A stretch of DNA of 64,000 nucleotides from Pseudomonas sp. dw_358 (GCF_018449655.1 NZ_JAAVUX010000008.1:174634-238633); one strand, 5' to 3'. Positions 18,029-26,647 are shown, numbered from the stretch's first letter. Translations and numbers: made by a program. The notes: generated by a model not told the origin, from the sequence alone.

Positions 18029-18748
18029 CTAGATTATATTGATGGCTGCCGCATAAGTAGCCGCCTGTAGCTTCGTGTTACAATTCATTTTTTTAGATAT
18101 CTGCTTCAAATGATAATTGACGGTATTGCCAGATATCCCCAAGATCGCAGCAACATCATATGTGCACTTCCCCTCCGCGGTCCACCGAAGTATTTCAATC
18201 TCTCGCTCCGTCAGCGCCGACGCACCACACTCAAAAAGCTTAAGAGCCACGCAATAACGCCGGACCAAGTCATTTAAATATCTGAGCTTCCAGGCGGCTG
18301 CTCCCTTCTCACCCTCCGTCACTGCCGGTCCATTCCGGGTGTAGGAGATGGAGTACAACGTACTATCAGCACCCATGGCCGCGTAAGTGATACCGTGCGC
18401 TCCTAACTCGCTTTCTGGCTCCTCCCAGAGCAAGCTATCGCCAGATAATGAGGCTTGGGACCATATCACTACATCTGCTGAAGCAACGCTTCTACTCGCT
18501 ACTCGTTCAAGCCCAGAGAATTGTACGTTGCTACCTTGGTGGAACGCTGACTGACCTTCCCCTGTCATTAGGTAGAAGCTGGGGCGCGTGAACGGCACCG
18601 ATGACTTCATGACTAGGGTTGCCTGCTGGAAGAGACTTCCAACAGCTTCCAGCCTAAGGATACGCCCAAGATCATTTAGTCCTCGGACTTCATCAAGCGC
18701 AGCATCGATTTGGGCATACCACTTCACGCACTCACAGGTCATACGCAC
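18029..18748 (-). CDS. LuxR family regulator with autoinducer-domain-like N-terminus
   Basis: A 239-residue protein the size of quorum-sensing LuxR receptors. The C-terminal HTH (about residues 175-235) is clear: LTEREIEILRWTAEGK, then VAAILGISGNTVNYHLKQI. The N-terminal 160 residues fit an autoinducer-binding domain in length, but the classical Trp/Tyr/Asp pocket residues cannot be assigned with confidence. No luxI synthase gene lies in the window, so this is a LuxR solo. It is bracketed by two near-identical lux-box-like sites (17952 and 18913) and is more AT-rich than the flanking core genes. In pseudomonads such genes commonly control secondary-metabolite clusters such as the one whose remains lie upstream. 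Confidence 0.85.
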   Translation of the reverse strand: MRMTCECVKWYAQIDAALDEVRGLNDLGRILRLEAVGSLFQQATLVMKSSVPFTRPSFYLMTGEGQSAFHQGSNVQFSGLERVASRSVASADVVIWSQASLSGDSLLWEEPESELGAHGITYAAMGADSTLYSISYTRNGPAVTEGEKGAAAWKLRYLNDLVRRYCVALKLFECGASALTEREIEILRWTAEGKCTYDVAAILGISGNTVNYHLKQISKKMNCNTKLQAATYAAAINII

Positions 18749-18912
18749 CTCATAAATTCACGCAGCTGTCTTTGTTTTTATTGTAAAACTATATGTCTAA
18801 TTCTTCAGAACCAGCGGACTCGTAGTATAGGAGTAAAAATTCGAAAATGCTTTTGATCTGATTGACGGGCTCGCGCCGCGAGACGGCTACCACCACTCCA
18901 CACCTTTTACAA

Positions 18913-18928
18913 CTATCAAAATTAGTAG
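18913..18928. promoter_or_regulatory. lux-box-like palindrome (copy 2)
   Basis: CTATCAAAATTAGTAG lies about 165 bp upstream of the luxR start codon. It is a CT-N12-AG lux/las-type box and a plausible autoregulatory site. The surrounding 20 bp match copy 1 except at three positions. Confidence 0.55.
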
Positions 18929-19327
18929 CTAGACAGGTCGAGTTGTATTCATGGCCGCTCCCGTGACCTTTGAAACATTAGGTATCATCTAGCATTTTCG
19001 CTTCCAGCTACAAAAAATAATGCAACAAATCGAAACCCTATTTCTTGGACGCCGAGCACAATTTAGCTACAAGAGCGATAAGGTAGCGCCCAATTAATAC
19101 AAAAAATCAAAAAACGGAAGATTAATAGTGTTTAGGATGTTTGAAAAAGCGAAATGCAAAAAATAAATCAATCAGACTTAAAAACTCACCAGCACATGTG
19201 CCGCTCTGCTAAATTTTGCTTAACAAATCCAGAACAAGATATTTTGGGAGTACTGATTCGCGGATGACGGCCCAATGACTTTTGAAGGTAGATCCGCAAC
19301 ACAGCCCGCTACATCCGCCATCCCTTA

Positions 19328-19498
19328 TCAGGATTTTCTCGGCTTCACTCTAGCCGTCGCCTGCGCCACCAGCGGATCATCCGGCCAATAATGGTTGTTA
19401 TCACATAGGCCCATTCCCCATTGACTCACCCAAGACCAATGAATACGGGACTGCCAAAAGTCGCGTTCGGAATCCGATTGACAGTCAATACTAAAGCT
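19328..19498 (-). pseudogene. C-terminal end of an unidentified protein
   Basis: An open minus-strand frame without a start codon encodes about 56 residues including DFWQSRIHWSWVSQWG and NNHYWPDDPLVAQA, ending KPRKS. The tryptophan-rich, non-repetitive composition looks like real protein. I cannot assign a family. It is probably the tail of a gene cut by a rearrangement. Confidence 0.3.
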
Positions 19499-19854
19499 TT
19501 AGATTGACAGCCTCCGTGGGTTTTGCGGCATTGATTGACACCTACTCAAGTACGAGGTGTAACGATGCTCGCTGAGGCTTGACACTCTGAGCCGAGTCGA
19601 GCGATACCATCGCGTAGATAAATACAGTGGCTACTCAGTTAAAAAGCGCGCAAAAGGCGCTTACACAGAAATGCTTTGGGTTCAGTAACTGCTTGATCGA
19701 CGGAGAGAGCAGGCAACGCGTTGCATCATCATGAATGGCGACTGACGGCAATACGTATCTCGTGCTCACCGTGAAATCTGTTGCTTGATGACGAGCTTGG
19801 CTTTCTCTACGTGCAGCCTCATGATGGCCATCTTTTTTGAGCCCGAGTGCCATC

Positions 19855-20904
19855 ATGGACGATTTGACCGCTTTCTACCTGACACATGTTCGACCTTACT
19901 TTGGTCAATCGCCGAACGACGCGCTCCTCAATCAATACGAGCCAATTGCTGCTGGCGAGCTGCGCCAGAAAATGCTGGTAGGGGCTGAAGGGACTGGGGA
20001 CAATCCTATTTGTCGATTTTGCGGGCTGGGACCAGATGCAACCACGTTTGAACTAGTACCCCATGCGGTGCCGGAATTCCTTGGCAATACCAAGCTCATA
20101 GCCACAGACGAGTGTGATATCTGCAATAATAAGTTTGGCGGAACTATAGAGAGCGACCTTGCTAACTATCTCGGAATAGAACGAATCCTTACCGACATGA
20201 AGGGGAAAAACGGCCTACCAAAAGAAAAATTCAAGGGAGGCTCAATCCAAAAAGGAAAACATACAAGACTTGTTGAAGTGTGTTCTGCCCCAGGAGGTAG
20301 ATCTGTAACATACGACCGAGCTCAAAAAACTATAACTTTCAAAACTACTAGGGCGCCTTACGTCCCGGCTGGAATTTTCAAATATCTAACTAAAATTGCT
20401 ATATCTATCATGCCAGATGAGCATTTAGAGCAGTTTTCAGAATCTAGAAAATGGGTCGAAAAAGCTCATGACGACTGGGAATTCTTGCCCGCCTCGGCGT
20501 TCCACGCCATCAAGAGCACTATATATCTTCCGAACCCATATCCATATGTGCACATCCTCCTAGCCAGACGCAAAGCTAACACTTTCAACTGCCCTTACAT
20601 GCTATTCCAAATTAGTTTTAGCAATATAGTTTTGCAAATTCCGTTATTTCGAGGCGAAGCAGACATCCCCGTCTTCGGAGAGCGATCACTCAACCTATCT
20701 ATACCAGTCATTCCGAATCGCTACGGCCTACATCCGGCCACTCGCCCTCTTGTAGAGGTGGAAGTTTTAGATCTGAGCAACACTGATAAATTAAGAAACG
20801 ACGAGCAGATAGTAACGATGTCGTATGACTCCATGATCAATGTGGACGTCTCAAACCTTACCCTTGACAAAGGTCAAATTAAAGTAATTGCTAAAACAGA
20901 CTAG
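19855..20904 (+). CDS. HNH_5-like zinc-site protein, possible nuclease
   Basis: A protein of about 349 residues. Near the N-terminus it shows PICRFCG (Cys53, Cys56), VPHAVPEFLG (His70) and DECDICNNKFG (Cys87, Cys90) followed by a conserved acidic stretch. This arrangement matches HNH_5-type endonuclease domains, where two CxxC pairs hold zinc and the central His is catalytic. The remaining 240 residues are unrecognised and probably determine target or partner. The gene is clearly more AT-rich than core genes and stands alone between two gene remnants, which suggests horizontal transfer. The start is uncertain: ATG 19855 is preferred over TTG 19837, and neither has a good ribosome site. A defence role is possible but not shown. 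Confidence 0.65.
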   Translation: MDDLTAFYLTHVRPYFGQSPNDALLNQYEPIAAGELRQKMLVGAEGTGDNPICRFCGLGPDATTFELVPHAVPEFLGNTKLIATDECDICNNKFGGTIESDLANYLGIERILTDMKGKNGLPKEKFKGGSIQKGKHTRLVEVCSAPGGRSVTYDRAQKTITFKTTRAPYVPAGIFKYLTKIAISIMPDEHLEQFSESRKWVEKAHDDWEFLPASAFHAIKSTIYLPNPYPYVHILLARRKANTFNCPYMLFQISFSNIVLQIPLFRGEADIPVFGERSLNLSIPVIPNRYGLHPATRPLVEVEVLDLSNTDKLRNDEQIVTMSYDSMINVDVSNLTLDKGQIKVIAKTD

Positions 20905-20917
20905 CCAACAGAAACCC

Positions 20918-21157
20918 TCATGATTTTCGCTGATCTCGGCTCGCAAAGCCTGGGGCACTGGGTTCCCCTTTGGCACGAGGCTCGAACAGGTCCTCGACGA
21001 TATAGGCAACCGCACCATCGCTGTAGACGCGTAAACGCGTCAGCCCATAAGTAAACCCGACTCTGGTATCAATTGAACCGCCCAAGGCACTGGCGGGGCA
21101 CAGCGATAAGTTAATCCCTACAGCAAGGCCCTCAGGGCTAAATAACCAAAATCGGGA
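20918..21157 (-). pseudogene. C-terminal remnant of an unidentified protein
   Basis: A minus-strand frame open for 79 codons without a start reads LFSPEGLAVGINLSLC, then GFTYGLTRLRVYSDGAVAYI, ending ASRDQRKS. Codon use looks coding. Just upstream, in another frame, TRALAEEWLQHVANPDFGYL continues the same kind of protein, which suggests a frameshifted gene. I cannot identify the family. Confidence 0.4.
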
Positions 21158-21737
21158 TTAGCCACATGCTGCAACCACTCCTCGGCCAGCGCGCGCGTCC
21201 AAGCGATGGCAGACCATCGCCCCCATCAAGAATTGCTGGTATGTCGCTGGTCTCAGCCGCTAGGTTTCATTAGACCACTACACAGGAGCAGCTCAACGAT
21301 GTAGCCCGAATGCTGAATCTACGTCCACGAAAACACTAAACTATGAGACGCCAGCTCAGAGATTTAGCCAATGTGTTGCGTCCACCGGTTGAATTCACAG
21401 TTGATAGCGGCCAGTCACCACAGGCTGCTACCGGCCAGAACCGGCCATTAAGCTGCAACACGGACCTGTAGGACCGACCTTGGTCGGGAAGCAAACGCCC
21501 AGCGACCGCAGGCACGACGCGGTGTCGCTTTCTCGAGCGAGCTCGGTCCTGCAGGGGTTCAGTGAGGCTCTAGACGTGGGCGGCTACCGGCCAGGCGCAG
21601 CCTGTCGTTTGACGCGGTCTCGAATCGCGCGAACATTCTTTCTGATGAACGTAAAAGCGCTTCAATCGACAGAGGCTAAATTTACTCTCCAAGGTTCGGT
21701 AGAATGAACGCCTTCAGTCATCATTGAGCCCGCGACC
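21158..21737. other. Non-coding region before a TetR gene
   Basis: About 580 bp. The first 100 bp hold the frameshifted continuation of the minus-strand remnant. After that I see short GC-rich repeats (CCGGCCAGAACCGGCC near 21431) but no gene. The TetR promoter should lie near 21650-21730. Confidence 0.4.
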
Positions 21738-22385
21738 ATGACCTCGGCCAACTTCCCTGACCGACCACGCAAACGTCCGGCTCAAGCCCGCTCTGTGGCG
21801 ACCCTCGAAGCCATTTATGAGGCGACCCTGCAAGTGCTGATCACTGAAGGTCCCGAACGTTGCAACACCACGCGCATTGCAGAAAGAGCGGGCGTTTCGG
21901 TTGGCAGCCTCTACCAGTACTATCCAAATCGCCGCGCACTACTGGCTGGCGTCCTGGAGCGCCACCTTGAGCTCGTGGCCCGAGCAGTAGAGCAAGCCTG
22001 TGAACATAACCACGGAGCCTCTGCTGCGGTAATGGGTGCAGCAGTCGCCAACGCGTTTCTCGACGCCAAATTGATTCGCGCTGAAGCGTCCAGTGCGCTC
22101 TATGCCATCAGTGAAGCCCACGGCGGTCCAGAATTGGTTCTGGCCGCCCGCAATCGCATGCTGTGCGCTGTGGCCGAGCTACTGAGGAGCGCCAATGACG
22201 CACATTTTGAGCATGTTCCCACGGTTGCCCTTGTGTTGTTGAGCGCGATGGTGGGACCGGTCAAAGAATTGCTTGAACATGACTACAGCCTCCAAGCGGT
22301 GAATTTCATCCGACGGCAGCTGGTGAATATGGCGGTCGCTCATCTGCAATCCTGCGCAATACGAAACGCCAACGACACCGCCTAA
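21738..22385 (+). CDS. TetR/AcrR family regulator
   Basis: A 215-residue repressor-type protein. The N-terminal helix-turn-helix is typical: CNTTRIAERAGVSVGSLYQYYPNRRALL. The C-terminal ligand domain is helical and divergent. The next gene in the same direction encodes a START-like lipoprotein 240 bp downstream and could be its target. The ligand is unknown. Confidence 0.88.
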   Translation: MTSANFPDRPRKRPAQARSVATLEAIYEATLQVLITEGPERCNTTRIAERAGVSVGSLYQYYPNRRALLAGVLERHLELVARAVEQACEHNHGASAAVMGAAVANAFLDAKLIRAEASSALYAISEAHGGPELVLAARNRMLCAVAELLRSANDAHFEHVPTVALVLLSAMVGPVKELLEHDYSLQAVNFIRRQLVNMAVAHLQSCAIRNANDTA

Positions 22386-22624
22386 AGCCGTTAAAGAGTT
22401 GTGGCCGTCATGCCTCGGCATGCCATATCAGGTACCCCGTCCATGGCGGGTGCCGTGCTGACAGACTTCAGAACATTCAGCAAAACCTGAGAAAACTTAC
22501 GATTTGGCGCTTGCGAGCAGGCTGTACCGTCGATAACTCTAGCCTTGCAGCCAACGGCTGAACGCGAATGGTTGGGCACCCCAGACGGATAGATAATGTC
22601 AGTCCAATCTCACAGAGCCCTGAC

Positions 22625-23227
22625 ATGCGCCGTTTCACTTCTCATAAAGCGGCTCTACGTCTTTGCGTCGCAGGGACTCTGGCGATGTTGCTGAACGGCT
22701 GCTCCAATACCCCGGGCGGCCCACCTGTCACCACCTCGAAGAAGACAGAGATGCATCCAGTATCCATTACCCTTGAGGAAACGTTCAGCGTACCTCGGCG
22801 GACATTATTCGACTTCATTGTCGCGGAAGATGTGCTTCCAAAGGTTCTGACCGGCTATGGCCCTTTGCCAGGCGTGGTGTCAACGCGAGACGTGAGCGGG
22901 CCGTGGGATCGACCGGGATCCTGGCGGCATGTCGTGCTCACGGACGGCGGAACAGCGCGCGAGCAGGTGACTGCATTTGATCGAGAGACGTATTTCGCCT
23001 ACCAAGTGAGCGAATTCACATTTGCTGTCAAATACCTTGCCACTCATGCTCAAGGCCAATGGTGGTTTACCGAGCCTCAGACGGGCGAAACTCAGGTTCG
23101 CTGGACCTATACCTTCTACGCCAAAAACTCGTTGGCGGTCGTCCCGTTAAAGATTTTCGCGACATTGTTCTGGCGAGGCTACATGAAAGTATGCATGGAT
23201 CGCACGCGCGAACAGCTCGGCGATTGA
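22625..23227 (+). CDS. SRPBCC (START-like) lipoprotein
   Basis: A protein of about 200 residues. It begins with a lipoprotein signal peptide ending in lipobox LLNGC (Cys about residue 22). The mature part is a START/SRPBCC ligand-binding fold: FSVPRRTLFDFIV, WDRPGSWRHVVLTDG, and a late WTYTFYAKN strand. I start at ATG 22625 because it opens directly into the signal peptide; the frame extends further upstream without one. Membrane-anchored SRPBCC proteins bind hydrophobic small molecules; the ligand here is unknown. Confidence 0.75.
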   Translation: MRRFTSHKAALRLCVAGTLAMLLNGCSNTPGGPPVTTSKKTEMHPVSITLEETFSVPRRTLFDFIVAEDVLPKVLTGYGPLPGVVSTRDVSGPWDRPGSWRHVVLTDGGTAREQVTAFDRETYFAYQVSEFTFAVKYLATHAQGQWWFTEPQTGETQVRWTYTFYAKNSLAVVPLKIFATLFWRGYMKVCMDRTREQLGD

Positions 23228-23407
23228 TACCACGGCAGACTAAAGTCGAGTTGAAAACGCCGTGATGACAGGGTTCGACAGGTGGCTGGCGCTGACCAGA
23301 CAGCAGCAATCGGCCAGAAGCAATCGATTGCCAAAGGCAGCGCTTGCCCCCCCTGAAAATGCCTGCGCACAATCAAAGGATAGCGTCTGCCAGGCGTTCA
23401 AGACGAC

Positions 23408-23779
23408 CTAAATGACCTCATGCTCCATGCCGTACCATAATTGCGACCTGGTCAAATCGACGAAGCGTTGCTCGTCTTCGATGAGATCCTTCAGGGCTTG
23501 GCGGCCTTCGGGTGATGCCCTCGCGGCCAGGTGCGAGTCCAGATCATCCCACCAAAGTTCAGCGCATCCATCAAAGTCTACACTCTCGGTACCCCGGGCT
23601 CGCTGCAATGCACTTTGGGCCGCCGGGTTAGCCAATGGGGTGGTCTGAACGTACTTTCGGATTCCCAACAACGCCGCATGCTCGCGCACCAGCGGCGCAT
23701 GCCGATTTCGCCAGTGCTCATCGAACTCCCCTCGCGTCAGCCTCGGTTGACGTTTCACGCACATGATCAGCTTCAGCAT
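23408..23779 (-). CDS. EthD-domain protein
   Basis: A 123-residue ferredoxin-like alpha-beta barrel protein of the EthD family. The typical N-terminal stretch MLKLIMCVKRQP, then FDEHWRNRHAPLVREH, is visible. Family members take part in degradation of ethers, phenols or quinones, or have unknown roles. Start ATG 23779 follows GAGGGGAAA. It diverges from the MerR gene at 23851 over a 71-bp gap with a MerR-type promoter, so that regulator very likely controls it. Confidence 0.82.
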   Translation of the reverse strand: MLKLIMCVKRQPRLTRGEFDEHWRNRHAPLVREHAALLGIRKYVQTTPLANPAAQSALQRARGTESVDFDGCAELWWDDLDSHLAARASPEGRQALKDLIEDEQRFVDLTRSQLWYGMEHEVI

Positions 23780-23817
23780 CGATTTCCCCTCACTTGTTTC
23801 GAAGGCGCTGATTCTGT

Positions 23818-23842
23818 AGCGTGACAGTACTGTCAGAGTCAA
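23818..23842 (-). promoter_or_regulatory. MerR-type promoter/operator
   Basis: On the minus strand TTGACT (23842-23837) is followed by a 19-20 bp spacer containing the perfect palindrome TGACAGT-ACTGTCA (23822-23835), then a weak -10 element (CAGAAT). The overlong spacer with a central dyad is the hallmark of MerR-activated promoters. It points towards the EthD gene. Confidence 0.6.
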
Positions 23843-23850
23843 GGACTGCC

Positions 23851-24192
23851 ATGAAGATCGGAGCGCTCGCATCGCTCACCGGTGTCAGTATTCGAATGCT
23901 GCGCTACTACGAACAGGAAGGGTTACTCAAGCCGCAGCGGGCGGCGTCTGGATATCGTCTTTACGGGGCCGAAGAAGTAAAGCTGATTGACGCGATCATT
24001 TTGCTGAATGACGCGGGTCTCACTCTGACGACAATCAAAGACGTGCTCAAATGCGCGCCCGCCGTGACAGCCACCTCAGTTCCTCTGTGCGCCGTGTTGA
24101 GGGCAAGGATCTGGCAACAGGTTACGGTGCTTGATCAAAAAACCGAGGCTCTGGAGCGCAGCCGAGAAATGCTGATCAGCCTACTACGCTGA
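23851..24192 (+). CDS. MerR family regulator
   Basis: A 113-residue regulator. The N-terminal winged helix MKIGALASLTG, then MLRYYEQEGLLKPQR and GYRLYG, is canonical, followed by a dimerisation coil. It lacks the cysteine pairs of metal sensors; its two Cys residues (CAPA and LCAV) are isolated. The start at 23851 is chosen because translation begins directly with the DNA-binding domain. It probably controls the divergent EthD gene. Confidence 0.88.
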   Translation: MKIGALASLTGVSIRMLRYYEQEGLLKPQRAASGYRLYGAEEVKLIDAIILLNDAGLTLTTIKDVLKCAPAVTATSVPLCAVLRARIWQQVTVLDQKTEALERSREMLISLLR

Positions 24193-24381
24193 ACGATCGG
24201 TCGTTCTGCTGATGCTTGGGCCAGGCCTGATGGCTAATGGTAAACACCGGCACTCCCGGAGAACGCTGTTTAGCGGATAGGCCGCTGCCAGCCGATACGG
24301 TTGAAAAACCCAGCATCCCCTCCGTGTCGCCGTGTGTCTAGAAAGCACATCATCAGCGCACGACCATGAAATGTGACTTCG

Positions 24382-24933
24382 ATGACCACGATAATCAAAC
24401 GACTGACGCCGGATCATGCCTCGGCGTATCGAGCGCTTATGCTTGAGGCTTATCGCCTACATCCCGATGCTTTCACTTCCGATGTCGGCGAGCGCGAAGC
24501 CTTACCCATCGACTGGTGGGAGAAAAGGCTCACGAGTGGATCTGATGCTGCCGATGCGGTGTTTGCTGCATTTGAGGGTGAGGATTTGCGGGGTGTCGCT
24601 GGACTTTCTGTTGAAAGAAGAAAGAAGGCTAGCCACAAATCCACGCTCTTCGGAATGTACGTTCCACTCACTCATCGAGGGAGAGGTATCGGACATGAAC
24701 TGCTGCGCAGCGTTCTGGCCTATGCGAAATCCCAACCTCAGCTTTTACTCGTTCAGCTTACCGTCACCGAGGGCAATCGAGGTGCACGAGTGCTGTATGA
24801 GCGAATGGGGTTCAAGCCGTTTGGAATAGAACCACTGGCGGTAGCACTAGGCGAGCAATTCATTTCAAAAGTGCACATGTGGCATGATTTACGAAACGCT
24901 ACCAGTCGGCAGCGCGGTGTACCGGGTGATTAA
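24382..24933 (+). CDS. GNAT N-acetyltransferase
   Basis: A protein of about 183 residues with the acetyl-CoA loop MYVPLTHRGRGIGHELL and a late GNRGARVLYERMGF strand-helix typical of GNAT enzymes. The substrate is unknown. ATG 24382 is preferred over GTG 24373 upstream. It is one of four GNAT genes within 12 kb in this region. Confidence 0.88.
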   Translation: MTTIIKRLTPDHASAYRALMLEAYRLHPDAFTSDVGEREALPIDWWEKRLTSGSDAADAVFAAFEGEDLRGVAGLSVERRKKASHKSTLFGMYVPLTHRGRGIGHELLRSVLAYAKSQPQLLLVQLTVTEGNRGARVLYERMGFKPFGIEPLAVALGEQFISKVHMWHDLRNATSRQRGVPGD

Positions 24934-25008
24934 CCGGTGGTGGTCGTGCCTGAGTTGAGGCCCTTTGAAAAACCGACTTTTTCAACAGAATCGGCCAGAA
25001 GCGATCAT

Positions 25009-25383
25009 TCAGGGCGAGGTATTTTGACCGGTGCCCATCAACGGGCATACCTGCCCCGCACGCTCGGCCAAGAGATTGCGCAGCGTATGCATTTGTCGGA
25101 TGCGCTCATCGAGCAAAGCGATTTTATCTTCAAATAACTGAGCCAGCCGCTCGCCGGAGGCGCTTTCGCTGTTCCACAGCAAAGGCAGATTTTCGCCGAT
25201 CTCTCTTAGCGAAAATCCAAGCTGCTGCGCCAACTTGATATAACCGACCAGTTGCAGCGTCTGCTCGGGATAAAACCGATAGCCGTTGGCAGCACGAAGC
25301 GGCTTGATCAAGCCTTTCTCTTCATAAAACCTAAGGGCGTCGACTGATACCCCCGTGTGTGCCGCCACCTCTCCGATCTTCAT
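25009..25383 (-). CDS. MerR family regulator
   Basis: A 124-residue regulator with MKIGEVAAHTGVSVDALRFYEEKG and GYRFYP, then a coiled dimerisation helix. One Cys near the C-terminus (QVCPLMG) is not a metal-sensor pair. ATG 25383 is preferred over the TTG at 25392. It diverges from the small membrane protein at 25458 and probably controls it through the MerR-type promoter at 25400-25430. Confidence 0.88.
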   Translation of the reverse strand: MKIGEVAAHTGVSVDALRFYEEKGLIKPLRAANGYRFYPEQTLQLVGYIKLAQQLGFSLREIGENLPLLWNSESASGERLAQLFEDKIALLDERIRQMHTLRNLLAERAGQVCPLMGTGQNTSP

Positions 25384-25399
25384 GAATTTCAATCTCGCG

Positions 25400-25430
25400 T
25401 TGACTCTGGACCTAACACCAGGCTTTAGCC
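25400..25430 (+). promoter_or_regulatory. MerR-type promoter/operator
   Basis: TTGACT at 25400 is followed by an 18-19 bp spacer with the dyad CTGG-N8-CCAG (25406-25421) and a weak -10 (TTTAGC). It points towards the membrane protein gene at 25458. Confidence 0.55.
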
Positions 25431-25457
25431 TGCGGGCTCGAACTGGGAGAGGCCATT

Positions 25458-25907
25458 ATGATCAGCGTCAATAGAAACCTACAAATTGTCCGGGCCAGTG
25501 CTTTCTACGACCTGGTCGTTACCGCGGGCTTTATGACGCCCTGGACCGCCGGATGGGTGGTTAAAGGCTTCGCTGCGTTATCCCGCGTGCTTGCATTGGA
25601 CCGACCAGCACCAACACTGGACATGACCGCCATGCTTTTCGCCAATCTGCTCGGCAGCGTGGTGGTGGTCTGGTCGCTCTGGCGGCTACGACAGCCGAGC
25701 CGCAGCGTTGGATTATATGACGCCTTGGCGCGGATACTGTTCGCAATCTGGCAACTCTTCGCGGTAGCTCACGGCGCCAGTTTTCTGATCCTCGGCTTCA
25801 CCTGTTTCGAAGTGGGATTTGCCATGGCGCAAATCCTGCCGCTGAACCCACTACAAAAGGTTCGGACGAATCCAGGGATCGCCCGTGAAGCGGTTTATTC
25901 AAGGTGA
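25458..25907 (+). CDS. Small membrane protein of unknown function, altered C-terminus
   Basis: A 149-residue protein with about four hydrophobic segments and the start MISVNRNLQIVRASAFYD. GGGAGAGG precedes the ATG. The family is unknown to me; a homologous C-terminal fragment exists at 6466-6546. The last 10-15 residues overlap the start of an IS1182-type fragment in another frame, so the native C-terminus was probably replaced when the element inserted. Likely controlled by the divergent MerR regulator. Confidence 0.7.
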   Translation: MISVNRNLQIVRASAFYDLVVTAGFMTPWTAGWVVKGFAALSRVLALDRPAPTLDMTAMLFANLLGSVVVVWSLWRLRQPSRSVGLYDALARILFAIWQLFAVAHGASFLILGFTCFEVGFAMAQILPLNPLQKVRTNPGIAREAVYSR

Positions 25908-26004
25908 ACACCGAGGCCAACGCACCTTGCTTCCCGAAAGCCTCGACGATCACGTCACGGATACCAATCCGGTGCGCGTAGTGGACGTCTTTGTCGACGA
26001 ACTC
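25885..26004 (+). pseudogene. IS1182-family transposase, N-terminal fragment
   Basis: About 40 codons from GTG 25885 read RFIQGEHRGQRTLLPESLDD and then NPVRVVDVFVDEL, the conserved N-terminus of IS1182-type transposases. Homology stops near 26004, where a minus-strand acyltransferase fragment follows. The rest of the element is absent. Confidence 0.7.
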
Positions 26005-26015
26005 GGCCAGGTCCA

Positions 26016-26336
26016 TCACCCCATGCTGGCACCCCCAGGCAATACAGGCGCCACGATCGCCTTCCTCAGCCGCTTGCCCAACGCAATCCCCGGCAGCTCA
26101 ATAAACCGGTAGGTAAAGCTCGCGATAGCCAGCGTCAGAACCATCGGGATGATGACCAGCACTGTGTTCATCATGCCGTTACCCGTGTCGATATTGGCGC
26201 CTGTCGCGACTTCAATGGGGTCACTGGGCAGCACGGTGCCAATAGGGTTGCCGTAGATCCCCAACATCAGCGGCGTCTCGAACAAGACGGCAGCGTGCTC
26301 CTTGTCCGTTCGTACTGGGTTTAACGTTGAAGCAGT
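26016..26336 (-). pseudogene. Acyltransferase-3 family protein, C-terminal fragment
   Basis: A minus-strand frame without a proper start reads KEHAAVLFETPLMLGIYGNP, later a hydrophobic helix, then YRFIELPGIALGKRLR, the typical end of an OafA/acyltransferase-3 membrane protein. The N-terminal helices and catalytic His are missing. It is not a piece of the complete acyltransferase that starts at 26648, because the sequences differ. Confidence 0.6.
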
Positions 26337-26647
26337 TCCTTATCAGCACCTGGGCCACTGCTTCGCCTCGACGGCATTATTGCCGTCACCTGTTTGCGCT
26401 TCAGGGCTCTTTCGAGTCGGTCAGGCAGTGGTGCTGCGCTGCCCTCTCCCACCTCATCTGGGTTTAGCTGAGCAATAGCAAACCGTCGCCAATGGAGCGC
26501 TGGAATAACGGTTTCTGACGTCATAAAAAAAAATTAATAAAAAACTGAACTTTTGCAAACTTTGTTTCTACACTGCATTCCATCACCAGGCGAGCCCGCT
26601 GTCCGGCGAAGTGATCAATCCCATTCCCCCGGACAGGAGCGCGTCTC

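Larger units (their letters stand above)
18749..19854. other. AT-rich, gene-poor region
   Basis: About 1.1 kb without a complete gene. It contains the lux-box-like site at 18913, a minus-strand gene end at 19328-19498 and three copies of GATTGACA at 19476, 19502 and 19533. An ORF at 19635-19856 on the minus strand has no ribosome site and no recognisable content. Confidence 0.5.

Noticed and set aside
19476..19540. Three copies of GATTGACA, possible iteron or CRISPR-like repeat
   Set aside because: Only 8 bp, spacings of 26 and 31 bp, and no conserved spacer size or further copies; too weak to call.
19635..19856. 73-codon minus-strand ORF
   Set aside because: No ribosome site, no recognised motif, and it overlaps the start region of the HNH-type gene.
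23309..25006. 16 of 17 bp match between 23309-23325 and 24990-25006 (ATCGGCCAGAAGC core)
   Set aside because: Probably a common intergenic repeat remnant of pseudomonads; two copies alone do not define an element.
26321..26524. 67-codon minus-strand ORF before the acyltransferase gene
   Set aside because: It overlaps the acyltransferase remnant frame, lacks a ribosome site and I cannot assign a family.
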